From Clostridiales bacterium (GTDB lineage Bacteria > Bacillota > Clostridia > Caldicoprobacterales > UBA3941), in contig JAAYKZ010000188.1 in NCBI GenBank assembly GCA_012522165.1, positions 1 through 10,238 on the forward strand: a DNA stretch of 10,238 nucleotides, read 5' to 3'. This document shows positions 1-8,436 of the stretch, one piece after another (within the stretch, counting starts at the first letter, position 1; every line of letters starts with the position of its first letter). Made by a program: the position numbers and the translations under genes. Below the pieces are notes generated by a model that ran no database searches, was not told the origin of the DNA, and worked only from the letters and a program-made list of their open reading frames with translations.

Positions 1-3000
1 AATTCTGGAGTTAGGCCTTTCCCTTTTCGTACACTCTCCATGATCTGGAATGCTAAAGTTGGTTCTAGACCCTTATATATAAGGTATATCATAATATCAT
101 CCCTAGTAGATATAACCTCAGATAGTTGGGCTATTCCGTCCCTGATCAAATCCTGTGCATTATTAAGCCATACATCTGTTCCATGGGATAAGCCACTTAT
201 TCGTACTAGTTCACCAATTGTAGTGGGTTTTGTATCTACTAACATTTGCCTTACAAATCTAGTTCCAAACTCCGGAATACCAAAAGTTCCTACTTGGCTA
301 CCTATATCTTCAGGTTTGACTCCTAGAGGCTCTGTGCTAGAAAATATACCCATGGTTTTTTCATCGTCTAAAGGAATATTTTTAGCATCCAAACCAGTTA
401 AGTCTTCTAACATTTTAATCATTGTAGGATCATCGTGCCCTAATATATCTAATTTCACAAGGTTATCATGGATAAAATTATAGTCAAAATGAGTGGTTAT
501 TACTCCAGAATCCTTATCATCAGCAGGATACTGTATTGGGGTAAATTCAAATATTTCCCTGCTTCTAGGAACAACCATTAATCCGCCTGGATGTTGACCT
601 GTAGTTCTTTTTACTCCTGTACACCCTGCAACTAGTCTTTTTATTTCAGCGTTGGATACTGTAATACCTTTTTCATCTAAATATTTTTTTACAAAACCGA
701 AAGCAGTTTTTTCGGCTATAGTTCCTATAGTGCCCGCCCTAAATACATAGCCTTCGCCAAAAAGTTCTTCAGCATACTTGTGGGCTGTAGGCTGATATTC
801 TCCTGAAAAGTTTAAGTCAATATCAGGTACCTTATCTCCTTTAAAGCCTAAGAAGACTTCGAAAGGTATATCAATTCCTTCTTTATTATAGTGAGACCCA
901 CAATTTGGGCAATTTTTATCCGGCAAATCTATTCCTACGCCGTACTTTGACTTATCAATGTTAAAGTCACTATGCTTGCACTGGGGACAAACATAATGAG
1001 GAGGGAGAGGGTTTACCTCAGTTATATCCGTCATAAAGGCTACAAGTGAAGAGCCAACAGATCCTCTGGAACCAACCAAGTAGCCATCGCTTAATGATTT
1101 TTTTACCAATTTATGAGCAATATAATATAAAACTGCAAAACCATGCTTTATTATTGAATTAAGCTCCTTTTCTAGACGTTTTGATACTATATCCGGCAAA
1201 GGTTTTCCATATATTCTATGTGCTTTTTCCAATGACATTTGCTTTATTTGTTCCTCTGCTCCAGGAATTTCTGGCGTAAACAAGCCATCTGGAATAGGTT
1301 GTATGTTATCAATGGATTCTGCTATTCGCCTTGGTGCATGTACTACAATTTCTAAAGCTGTCTCTTTATCTAGATAGCTAAAATCCTTTAGCATCTCCTC
1401 GGTTGTCTTATAATAAAGAGGAGGCTGATGATCAGCATCACTATAGCCTTGTCCAGTCATTAAAATCCTTCTATAATACTCATCATGGGGATCCAAAAAA
1501 TGTACATCACCAGTAGCCACAACAGGTGTACCTATCCTTTTACCTAATTTTACAATGCTTTTATTTATTTTCTCCAATTTTTCAAAGCTTTCTACATGGC
1601 CATCCCTTACAAGATAGGCATTATTAGCTATGGGTTGTACTTCTAAGAAATCATAAAATTGTGCTATTTCCGTAACTTCATTGTTAGAAGAGCCCTTTAC
1701 CATAGCCCTATATAATTCTCCAGCTTCACAACCAGAGCCTATAATTAATCCTTCTCTATATTTCATTAGAATACTCTTAGGGATTCTAGGCCGCCTATAG
1801 AAATAATCTATATGGGATTTTGATACCAATTTATATAGATTTTTAAGTCCCGTCTTATTTTTTACCAATATAGTAGCATGATATGCAGGCAAGGAATTGA
1901 GATTAGTAATATGAGTGAAAGCTGAATTTATATCTATTAAGCGCTTTACACCCATATCCTCCAATATTTCAAACAATTTTAGCAGTATTTGGCTCGTAGC
2001 TGCAGCATCATAATGAGCCCTATGGTGGTTGTCTAACCTGATGCCAAAATGCTTTGCCAAATGATCAAGCTTATGCCTTTTTACATCCTGAACAAGTTCC
2101 CTAGACAATACTAGGGTATCAATAACGGGATTATTAATTTCCCATCCTAAGCTTTTAGATTTTTCCTTAATAAAGCCTAGATCAAAGGGTGCATTATGAG
2201 CTGCTAGGGCAGCATTACCACAAAACTCCTTAAACCTTTCTAAAGCCTGGTTTATCAAGGGTGCATCCTTAACCATATTATCGTCTATACCAGTGAGTTT
2301 AGTAATTTCTGCGGGTATAGGAGCTTCAGGATTTACAAAGGTCTGAAAGCTATCTACGATTTCTTTATTAATTATCTTTACAGCACCGATTTCGGTAATG
2401 GCATCTTTTTTTGGATCTAAGCCGGTGGTTTCTATATCAAAGACCACTATGGGCTGGTTAAAATCCATATCATTGCCGTTTAATATAAGTGGTCTGCAAT
2501 CATTAATTAGATAAGCTTCCACGCCATATAAAATCTTAACGCCATATTTTTTACCTGCCTTATAAGCATCAGGAAAAGCCTGTAGTACACCGTGATCTGT
2601 AATCGCTATTGCAGGATGCCCCCATTTTGCCGCTCTTGATACTAGGGCGCTTACTGAAGACACACCATCCATAGCACTCATCTGAGTATGAAGATGAAGC
2701 TCTACTCTTTTTATTTCTGCATTGTCCTGCCTTTCTGGCCCATCAGTTTTCATTAGGTCATTGAAAATTATAACAACATCTTTTAGATATTTATCATATA
2801 AACATTCCCCACGCAGCAAAACCCAATCACCTTTTGCTAGCTGGGACTTTATCTTATCTGCCTGTTCCTTTTCACAGAAAGTCTTTATGGTAATTGAGCT
2901 ACTATAATCGGTAATGTCCATGCTATATATTATTTTTCCATTTCTGGTCTCCCTAATATCAACATCAAAAATCTTACCCTTTACAATAACTCTACCACTA

Positions 3001-3674
3001 TCCTCTCTCAATTGATCAATAGGAATAGGCTCACCTTTAAAAGCTCTTCCAAAAACTAAATCCTGTTTCTGGCTAAGTCCATTATTATTTTTGGTTTTAT
3101 TCGTAGATTGCTGAGCTTCTACACTGTTGATTACTTTTTCTATAATAGAGATATTTTCTTGTTCTTTCTTTTCGTTATAATCTTGTTGATAAATTTCTAA
3201 CTCCTCTTCATCCATAACTAGATGAACCTTACAGTTGAGCCTGTACCATTTTTTTATACACTCTTCAATATACTTACTTACTTTTTTAGCATTAAAAAGC
3301 TCAGCAATCATAGGATTATTAATATGTAGCAGTATATTTTCATCTTCTATTTCTAGCCGGCATTTAGACAGCCACCTGGACCATGACAAGCCCTCTCTTT
3401 GGGCTCTATTATTAATATCCTCCCATACTTTATTAAAATTTCTATAAAACCACTCTTTGCTGGTAGAATACTCAATAACTATTCTTATATCCTCTATACA
3501 TCCTAATTTCTCTTTTAAGGAATCTTCTACTTTAGCGATAATTGATGCGTCTATGTAATTGGGAGCCTCTAGTACTATCTCCCAACGTCTTTCTTTTAAA
3601 TAAACCTTTGTTTTCTTTAGAACACATCCATCAAAGTATTTTATATTATTAGCATCTATAATTTTTTGTAACAA
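1..3674 (-). CDS. polC: DNA polymerase III subunit alpha, Gram-positive PolC type (3' end of gene cut off by window edge)
   Basis: PolC is the replicative polymerase of low-GC Gram-positives, with built-in proofreading. About 1224 codons are visible; the family is near 1430 residues, so roughly the last 200 lie outside. Domains in order: an N-terminal region; an OB-like domain (about 225-300); a PHP domain with an HLH motif starting at H327; and a DEDDh 3'-5' exonuclease inserted in the PHP region, with D413 and E415 in DIETTG, D498 in AHNAPFD, and H551/D556 as HxxxxD. The polymerase core follows, with a four-cysteine zinc site (C896, C899, C922, C925) and catalytic D951 and D953 in PDIDLNFSGEYQ. 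All key residues seen are intact, and the frame is the same at every landmark. The start is a TTG 9 nt after AAAGGGGGAG; an in-frame stop lies just upstream with no other start codon between. The gene follows the glycosyltransferase by 26 nt and is probably co-transcribed with it. Confidence 0.97.
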   Translation of the reverse strand, partial: MLQKIIDANNIKYFDGCVLKKTKVYLKERRWEIVLEAPNYIDASIIAKVEDSLKEKLGCIEDIRIVIEYSTSKEWFYRNFNKVWEDINNRAQREGLSWSRWLSKCRLEIEDENILLHINNPMIAELFNAKKVSKYIEECIKKWYRLNCKVHLVMDEEELEIYQQDYNEKKEQENISIIEKVINSVEAQQSTNKTKNNNGLSQKQDLVFGRAFKGEPIPIDQLREDSGRVIVKGKIFDVDIRETRNGKIIYSMDITDYSSSITIKTFCEKEQADKIKSQLAKGDWVLLRGECLYDKYLKDVVIIFNDLMKTDGPERQDNAEIKRVELHLHTQMSAMDGVSSVSALVSRAAKWGHPAIAITDHGVLQAFPDAYKAGKKYGVKILYGVEAYLINDCRPLILNGNDMDFNQPIVVFDIETTGLDPKKDAITEIGAVKIINKEIVDSFQTFVNPEAPIPAEITKLTGIDDNMVKDAPLINQALERFKEFCGNAALAAHNAPFDLGFIKEKSKSLGWEINNPVIDTLVLSRELVQDVKRHKLDHLAKHFGIRLDNHHRAHYDAAATSQILLKLFEILEDMGVKRLIDINSAFTHITNLNSLPAYHATILVKNKTGLKNLYKLVSKSHIDYFYRRPRIPKSILMKYREGLIIGSGCEAGELYRAMVKGSSNNEVTEIAQFYDFLEVQPIANNAYLVRDGHVESFEKLEKINKSIVKLGKRIGTPVVATGDVHFLDPHDEYYRRILMTGQGYSDADHQPPLYYKTTEEMLKDFSYLDKETALEIVVHAPRRIAESIDNIQPIPDGLFTPEIPGAEEQIKQMSLEKAHRIYGKPLPDIVSKRLEKELNSIIKHGFAVLYYIAHKLVKKSLSDGYLVGSRGSVGSSLVAFMTDITEVNPLPPHYVCPQCKHSDFNIDKSKYGVGIDLPDKNCPNCGSHYNKEGIDIPFEVFLGFKGDKVPDIDLNFSGEYQPTAHKYAEELFGEGYVFRAGTIGTIAEKTAFGFVKKYLDEKGITVSNAEIKRLVAGCTGVKRTTGQHPGGLMVVPRSREIFEFTPIQYPADDKDSGVITTHFDYNFIHDNLVKLDILGHDDPTMIKMLEDLTGLDAKNIPLDDEKTMGIFSSTEPLGVKPEDIGSQVGTFGIPEFGTRFVRQMLVDTKPTTIGELVRISGLSHGTDVWLNNAQDLIRDGIAQLSEVISTRDDIMIYLIYKGLEPTLAFQIMESVRKGKGLTPE

Positions 3675-3683
3675 ACTGAAATG

Positions 3684-3693
3684 CTCCCCCTTT
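3684..3693 (-). promoter_or_regulatory. Ribosome binding site of polC, supporting a TTG start
   Basis: AAAGGGGGAG on the minus strand ends 9 nt before the TTG at 3672-3674. The frame upstream closes at a TAA within the end of the preceding gene, and no ATG or GTG precedes the TTG, so this site fixes the unusual start. Confidence 0.75.
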
Positions 3694-3700
3694 ACAACTA

Positions 3701-4330
3701 TTAGTTACTCAGTTGTTTGATAATCTCCCAGTACATTTTTGCTCTAGCAGCTACTCCTCTAACCAATCCCATTTTTTCTTCCTTCATGGCATGAGTAACA
3801 TTGATTAAAGGAACTTTCATTATCCTGAGATTAGAGTTTTTAGCTAATCGGGTAATAGCTATTTCGATTCCAAAACCAGTTTGCCAATCTTCTTGGTCTA
3901 ATCCATCTAATACCCATCTCTTCATAGCTCTTTGCCCTGTTAGGTAAGGTGCAATTTTCTGAGCAAGATCCGTTACTGATCTACCAGAATAAAAAATCCC
4001 TAAGGTCATGTCAGCATAGCCTTTAACAATGGGGAGTATCATATCCTTAACCTGTCCTTGAGTTAGTCCAATTAGATCTGCATCTAAAAAGAGGACTATA
4101 GGAGATGTGGTATGCTGTACTCCAGCCCACATTGCCAAGCTCTTCCCTTGATTTTCCTTTTGATCTATAACCTTGACGCCAAAAGAAAGAGCTATTTGTC
4201 TAGTTCTATCAGTTGAACCGTCATTAACCACTACTATTTCCGATATTTCTGGAATTTGTGTTATAACAGATAAAACTAAACCTATATTTTTCTCTTCATT
4301 ATAAGCTGGGATTATTGCAGCTACTTTCAT
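3701..4330 (-). CDS. Family 2 glycosyltransferase, soluble, GpgS/DPM1-like
   Basis: This 209-residue protein has a GT-A nucleotide-sugar transferase fold. Near the N-terminus it carries IIPAYNEE (6-13), then VVVNDGSTD (33-41) for nucleotide binding. The DAD motif at 83-85 is the expected metal and diphosphate site. A TGQRAM segment (131-136), FGIE (153-156) and a late VTHAMKEEKMG stretch with H180 resemble glucosyl-3-phosphoglycerate-synthase-like members, where a C-terminal His helps bind metal. No membrane segment or signal peptide is visible, so it should act in the cytosol or at the inner membrane face. Donor and acceptor cannot be read from the sequence; a polyprenyl phosphate or a small phosphorylated acceptor are both possible. 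The ATG lies 10 nt after GGAGG. The gene's first 32 nt overlap the end of ispG in another frame, so translation is probably coupled. Family is confident; substrate is unknown. Confidence 0.88.
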   Translation of the reverse strand: MKVAAIIPAYNEEKNIGLVLSVITQIPEISEIVVVNDGSTDRTRQIALSFGVKVIDQKENQGKSLAMWAGVQHTTSPIVLFLDADLIGLTQGQVKDMILPIVKGYADMTLGIFYSGRSVTDLAQKIAPYLTGQRAMKRWVLDGLDQEDWQTGFGIEIAITRLAKNSNLRIMKVPLINVTHAMKEEKMGLVRGVAARAKMYWEIIKQLSN

Positions 4331-5381
4331 TATCCGTCATCCTCCGGATTTCAGAAATAAGCTTTGATACCGCTTCTTCCTGTGGGTAGGTTCCTATAGT
4401 CTTTCCTTTTTTGAATAAAACTACTCTACCCTTACCACCAGCTATACCTATATCAGCTTCCTTAGCTTCTCCAGGTCCGTTTACTACACAGCCCATAACT
4501 GCTATTGTGATGGGCTCCTTAATATCTTGGATTTGATCTTGTACTTGGCTTACTATCTGTTCCAATTCAATGTTGCATCTTCCACAAGTAGGGCAGGATA
4601 TGATTTCAATACTGTCTTTTCGTATCCCTAAAGCTTTTAATATTTCTTTACCTACCTTTACTTCTTCAACAGGGTCAGCGGTCAAGGATACTCTTAAGGT
4701 ATCTCCAATTCCATCTAACAAAAGAGAGCCAATGCCCATAGCTGATTTTATGGTACCACTCCAAGAGGTTCCTGCTTCAGTTACTCCTAAATGAAGAGGA
4801 TAATCAATATATTTGGATATATAACGATATGCCTCCACTGTTTTGTTTACACTAGACGCTTTTAAAGATATGACTATCTCTTCATAGCCAAACTTTTCTA
4901 AAATGCTTATTTGCTCAAGAGCGCTTTCTACCATAGCTTTAGGAGTGTTGCCATACTTATACAAAAAATCCTTTTTAATAGAACCACTGTTGACCCCTAT
5001 GCGTATAGGAATTAATCGTTCTTTGGCTGCTGCAACAATCTCCTTTACGCCTTTCTCACTTCCAATATTACCTGGATTGATGCGAAGTTTATCTATCCCC
5101 TGCTTTATTGAAGCTACCGCTAATCTATAGTCAAAGTGTATATCTGCAACTAACGGAATTTCTGTATTAGCTTTTATCTCTCTTATATTGTTGACACAAT
5201 CCTCATCAAAAATTGCCAACCGTACTATATCACAGCCAGCTTCCTGCAGCTGGTGAATTTGCCTTATGGTAGCCTGTACATTCCTTGTGTTTGTATTTGT
5301 CATAGATTGGACTGTAATAGGTGAGTCCCCACCTATTTTCAGATTTCCCACTCTAACTTTTTTAGTCAACTTTCTATCCAT
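4299..5381 (-). CDS. ispG: 4-hydroxy-3-methylbut-2-en-1-yl diphosphate synthase (IspG/GcpE)
   Basis: IspG is the [4Fe-4S] enzyme of the MEP pathway that reductively converts ME-cPP to HMBPP in the cytosol. The protein is 360 residues, the usual size of the short bacterial form without the extra plant domain. The N-terminal TIM-barrel part begins with VRVGNLKIGG and VQSMTNT (24-30) and holds INPGNIG (101-107). The C-terminal part carries the cluster ligands C263 and C266 (SCPTCGRC), C298 and E305 (GCVVNGPGE), matching the three-Cys-plus-Glu set of the family. I chose the ATG at 5379-5381 because AAAAGGAG lies 6 nt upstream. A GTG eight codons earlier would overlap rseP and has no comparable site. 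The gene starts 14 nt after the rseP stop, and its last 32 nt overlap the glycosyltransferase. It supplies the isoprenoid precursors used by the UppS encoded in the same cluster. Confidence 0.97.
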   Translation of the reverse strand: MDRKLTKKVRVGNLKIGGDSPITVQSMTNTNTRNVQATIRQIHQLQEAGCDIVRLAIFDEDCVNNIREIKANTEIPLVADIHFDYRLAVASIKQGIDKLRINPGNIGSEKGVKEIVAAAKERLIPIRIGVNSGSIKKDFLYKYGNTPKAMVESALEQISILEKFGYEEIVISLKASSVNKTVEAYRYISKYIDYPLHLGVTEAGTSWSGTIKSAMGIGSLLLDGIGDTLRVSLTADPVEEVKVGKEILKALGIRKDSIEIISCPTCGRCNIELEQIVSQVQDQIQDIKEPITIAVMGCVVNGPGEAKEADIGIAGGKGRVVLFKKGKTIGTYPQEEAVSKLISEIRRMTDNESSCNNPSL

Positions 5382-5387
5382 ATCAGT

Positions 5388-5395
5388 CTCCTTTT
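5388..5395 (-). promoter_or_regulatory. Ribosome binding site that decides the ispG start
   Basis: AAAAGGAG on the minus strand sits directly after the rseP stop codon and 6 nt before ATG 5379-5381. It favours that ATG over the GTG at 5403-5405, which would put this site inside the coding sequence. Confidence 0.7.
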
Positions 5396-6430
5396 CTAGA
5401 ACCACTGTCTAGCAATATCTTTAAAGGTTACCAGAATCATTAATATCATAAGAAGAACAAAACCTACAAAATGAATATAGCCTTCCTTTTGCGCATCAAT
5501 AGGTTTGCCTCTAAGTCCCTCTACAATTAATAGTACCAATCTACCACCATCCAAAGCAGGGAAGGGGATTAGATTAATAATACCCAAATTTAGGGTAATA
5601 ATTATTGCAAAATTAATAACATCTTGAATGCCTGATTGAACAGCTTTGTTGATCTCTCCAACTATGCCAACAGGCCCTACTACCTCATTTAAGCCCTGGC
5701 CTCTAAAGATCATACTTCCTACCAATTGGACCATTAAAGCGATTAATCTACCTGTCTGGATAAAGGCAAGTTTAATGCTGGATAACAATCCATGACGTTG
5801 AAATCTGCCGAAATATATACCTATCTCATATGTGTTTTTTTCTTCATTATAAATTGGAAGTATTTCAAATTCTAATGTATGTCCATCTCTAAGAATGGTT
5901 ATCTGTAGAGGTTGATTGCCTTCCTCTTGTATTACCTCTCTAACGAGTTCTATACCTTTTTCCTCATTAATTTTATCAACTTCTCTTCCGTTTATGCCTA
6001 CAATTTTATCGCCTTGCTGCAAACCTGCCCTATGAGCAGGTGAATTATCAATTACTTCTAAAATATCTGTAGAGGTCCTGATGGTACCGAAAGCCATGAA
6101 AAATATAGCTAGGAGTAAAATAGCCAGTAAAAAGTTCATCAAAGGCCCCGATAGAATAGTTAAAAAACGTTTCCATACCTTAGCATTGCTAAAAGCTCTA
6201 GGATCGTCACTTTTTTCGTCTTCACCTACAAACTTTACGTATCCTCCAATTGGTAAAGCTCTTAATGAAAAAAGTGTTTTGCTACCCTTGCGTTGGTATA
6301 TTTTCGGTCCCATTCCAATAGAAAACTCCTCTGCCGGTATTCCTACCCAGTTAGCTACTAGAAAATGCCCTAGCTCATGGGCTAATATAATAACACCAAA
6401 TAATATTAGTGCTGTAATAATCGTTAGCAT
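5396..6430 (-). CDS. rseP: Site-2-type intramembrane zinc metalloprotease RseP/RasP
   Basis: This 344-residue membrane protease cleaves transmembrane substrates such as anti-sigma factors and leftover signal peptides. The first membrane segment (about 4-26) carries the zinc motif HELGH (H18, E19, H22). A second hydrophobic segment lies near 90-115. A single PDZ domain follows (about 118-190, with SPAHRAGLQQGDKIVGING). Then come GPVGIVG (252-258), the third zinc ligand region NLIPFPALDGG (281-296 region, D294), and a final hydrophobic segment (about 320-335). A single PDZ and this length fit the Gram-positive form; the E. coli protein has two PDZ domains. The ATG overlaps the dxr stop by 7 nt, and AAGGATGGTGG lies just upstream, so the two are likely translationally coupled. 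Its substrate here is unknown: no sigma or anti-sigma gene lies in the window. Confidence 0.96.
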   Translation of the reverse strand: MLTIITALILFGVIILAHELGHFLVANWVGIPAEEFSIGMGPKIYQRKGSKTLFSLRALPIGGYVKFVGEDEKSDDPRAFSNAKVWKRFLTILSGPLMNFLLAILLLAIFFMAFGTIRTSTDILEVIDNSPAHRAGLQQGDKIVGINGREVDKINEEKGIELVREVIQEEGNQPLQITILRDGHTLEFEILPIYNEEKNTYEIGIYFGRFQRHGLLSSIKLAFIQTGRLIALMVQLVGSMIFRGQGLNEVVGPVGIVGEINKAVQSGIQDVINFAIIITLNLGIINLIPFPALDGGRLVLLIVEGLRGKPIDAQKEGYIHFVGFVLLMILMILVTFKDIARQWF

Positions 6431-7587
6431 AATCCACCATCCTTTTTATATAGGAAATTACGAACTTCTTGATCAACAGCCATTATATCTGAAAGCTCAG
6501 GATTTTTTATTGTGTTATGAGATTTCATTGCCTCTTCTATTATTATAGGTATATCTGTAAAAGCTAATCTTCTTTTTAAAAATAGATCCACAGCAACTTC
6601 ATTTGCAGCATTTAGCACTACTGGCATTGTTCCGCCTAATTTTATGGCTTCATAAGCTAATTCAAGACATGGAAAGTTATCTAAATCTGGTTCTTCAAAG
6701 GATAAGCTTCCTATTTCTAATAAATTTAGTGGTTTTAAATTAGTCTTAAACCTATAAGGGTAAGTTAAAGCGTATAATATAGGCAACCTCATATCTGGCA
6801 TTCCAAGTTGTGCCATGAGTGAACCATCAACAAACTCCACCATGGAATGAATTATGCTCTGAGGATGAACCAATACCTGAATTCTATCTACATCTATATC
6901 AAACAACCATTTTGCTTCTATAACCTCTAAACCTTTATTCATTAAGGTGGCAGAATCAATGGTTATCTTATGCCCCATTTCCCAATTGGGATGCTTTAAA
7001 GCATCTTCTACTGTTACTTTTTTTAACTTATGACTGTCATAACCCCTAAAAGGTCCTCCTGAAGCAGTTAAAATGATCTTATTTATTTCTTTATTATCCT
7101 TACATCCTTGAAGGGCCTGAAAAACGGCAGAATGCTCACTATCTACCGGGATAATGCTACCTCCAAATTCTTTAGCAAGCTCATTAACAATATGACCTCC
7201 AGTTACCATTACTTCTTTGTTAGCAAGGGCAATATTTTTTCCAGCTTTTAATGCTGCAATTGTAGGCTCCAATCCAGCAATGCCTACAACGGCCATCAAC
7301 ACCACATCTATATCTTCATCAGTAACTAAATCTAATAGAGCATCTTTCCCACTTTTTACCTTAATATTTTGGGGCAGTAATCTTGTATTTAATTCTCTTG
7401 CCCTATCTTCATTTATAACCACAACTTTAGATGGTGAAAACAACATTATTTGCTCTTCTAAAAGGTCAATGTTTTGATAGGTAGCAAGAGATTTAATTTC
7501 AAAGTGCTCAGGATAATTGCTTAATATATCTAAAGTTTGAGTACCAATAGAGCCTGTTGATCCTATTATAGCTATTCGTTTTTTCAA
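6424..7587 (-). CDS. dxr: 1-deoxy-D-xylulose 5-phosphate reductoisomerase
   Basis: Dxr rearranges and reduces DXP to MEP with NADPH and a divalent metal, the first committed MEP-pathway step. The 387-residue protein starts with the dinucleotide-binding loop IGSTGSIG (8-15). LANKEVMV (121-128) and the metal ligands D149 and E151 in VDSEHSAVFQAL follow. The flexible-loop region has GGPFRG (177-182), HPNWEMGHKITIDSATLMNK (199-218), and E221 as the third expected ligand. VHPQSIIHSMVEF follows further on. All catalytic landmarks are present and the length is normal. I chose TTG at 7585-7587, 9 nt after GAAAGGA, because the conserved MKKRIAIIGSTG start then begins the protein. Another TTG six codons upstream has no site before it. 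The gene follows cdsA by 37 nt and overlaps rseP by 7 nt. Confidence 0.97.
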   Translation of the reverse strand: MKKRIAIIGSTGSIGTQTLDILSNYPEHFEIKSLATYQNIDLLEEQIMLFSPSKVVVINEDRARELNTRLLPQNIKVKSGKDALLDLVTDEDIDVVLMAVVGIAGLEPTIAALKAGKNIALANKEVMVTGGHIVNELAKEFGGSIIPVDSEHSAVFQALQGCKDNKEINKIILTASGGPFRGYDSHKLKKVTVEDALKHPNWEMGHKITIDSATLMNKGLEVIEAKWLFDIDVDRIQVLVHPQSIIHSMVEFVDGSLMAQLGMPDMRLPILYALTYPYRFKTNLKPLNLLEIGSLSFEEPDLDNFPCLELAYEAIKLGGTMPVVLNAANEVAVDLFLKRRLAFTDIPIIIEEAMKSHNTIKNPELSDIMAVDQEVRNFLYKKDGGLC

Positions 7588-7596
7588 AACACTACA

Positions 7597-7603
7597 TCCT
7601 TTC
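7597..7603 (-). promoter_or_regulatory. Ribosome binding site supporting a TTG start for dxr
   Basis: GAAAGGA on the minus strand ends 9 nt before TTG 7585-7587. The upstream in-frame TTG (7603-7605) overlaps this site and lacks one of its own, so the downstream TTG is the better start. Confidence 0.6.
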
Positions 7604-7624
7604 AAGACTATAAATATCAGTCTA

Positions 7625-8431
7625 TTATACTAAAAAGGTCAAATAATATATGTAAATTGCGGGCATTACAAATAACAAACTATCAAATCTATCTAATAAT
7701 CCACCATGACCAGGCAAAAGATTACCAAAGTCTTTTATACCACAATATCTTTTTATGGATGATGCGCACAGGTCTCCGAACTGGGATAATATTCCTCCTA
7801 GTAACCCTATAATTCCAAAGTGGTATAAGTGTACATCTAAATTTATAGAATTATTTAATATTAATCCAAATATCGTGCTTACTATTATGCTTCCTATTAG
7901 TCCACCAAGACTGCCTTCAACGGTCTTATTAGGGCTAATAGAGGGGCAAAGTTTGTTTTTACCAAATGCCCTACCAACAAAATAAGCAAAAGTATCTGTA
8001 GACCATGTAACTAAAAAAGTGCAAATAAGCAAATTCATTCCATAGGGGCTAGCTTGAAAGCCTAAAAATATAAGGAAAAAAACCATCATGCCAGGATAGA
8101 AGGCTGCAAAGATGGTAGTAAAAACATCCATAATATTAAGTTTCTTGTCAAATATAGGAATAATCAGGCCTATAATTGTAAAAGACATGATTAATATTAT
8201 AGAATTATTCCACTGATTAATAAAGTTAGAATAAAACAATAAAAAAATGAGTATATAACCTAACCATTTAATGGGCTTATAGCCTTTTATTGCAAAGGCA
8301 TGATAGAATTCATGCATTAGAATAAATGACATTATAAAAACAGAAATTTTAAAAAACCATCCTCCAAAATAGAGCATAAAAAATATATATAGAATCCCCA
8401 CAGCCGCACTTAGCACTCTTTGCAATAACAT
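7625..8431 (-). CDS. cdsA: Phosphatidate cytidylyltransferase (CDP-diacylglycerol synthase)
   Basis: CdsA joins CTP and phosphatidic acid to give CDP-diacylglycerol, the branch point of phospholipid synthesis, in the cytoplasmic membrane. The protein is 268 residues and strongly hydrophobic, with about seven or eight predicted membrane segments, starting with one at about 7-25 and ending with one at about 252-267. The family landmarks are TDTFAYFVGRAFGKNKL (145-161), SPNKTVEGSLGG (166-177) and the CDS signature from SQFGDL (216-221) through IKDFGNLLPGHGG to LDRFDS (246-251). The acidic residues of the last motif are intact. The ATG is 5 nt after the uppS stop. Its ribosome binding site, AGGAAGGA, lies inside the end of uppS with a rather long 12-nt spacing, suggesting coupling to uppS translation. 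Confidence 0.96.
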   Translation of the reverse strand: MLLQRVLSAAVGILYIFFMLYFGGWFFKISVFIMSFILMHEFYHAFAIKGYKPIKWLGYILIFLLFYSNFINQWNNSIILIMSFTIIGLIIPIFDKKLNIMDVFTTIFAAFYPGMMVFFLIFLGFQASPYGMNLLICTFLVTWSTDTFAYFVGRAFGKNKLCPSISPNKTVEGSLGGLIGSIIVSTIFGLILNNSINLDVHLYHFGIIGLLGGILSQFGDLCASSIKRYCGIKDFGNLLPGHGGLLDRFDSLLFVMPAIYIYYLTFLV

Positions 8432-8436
8432 TTTTA

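Noticed and set aside
40..483. A 147-codon plus-strand open frame opposite polC
   Set aside because: It is antisense to the conserved polymerase region of polC and shows no recognisable domain. The minus-strand frame carries the real motifs.
1..3674. A possible frameshift or pseudogene in polC, because the frame has no stop inside the window
   Set aside because: The PHP, exonuclease, zinc and catalytic motifs and the last codons at the window edge are all in one frame. The missing stop simply lies beyond the left edge.
6081..6548. A 155-codon plus-strand open frame opposite rseP and the end of dxr
   Set aside because: It runs antisense across two clearly conserved genes and has no domain, so it is a shadow frame.
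7588..7624. Small inverted repeat (GACT and AGTC) in the cdsA-dxr gap
   Set aside because: Only four or five pairs with a mismatched core, which is expected by chance.
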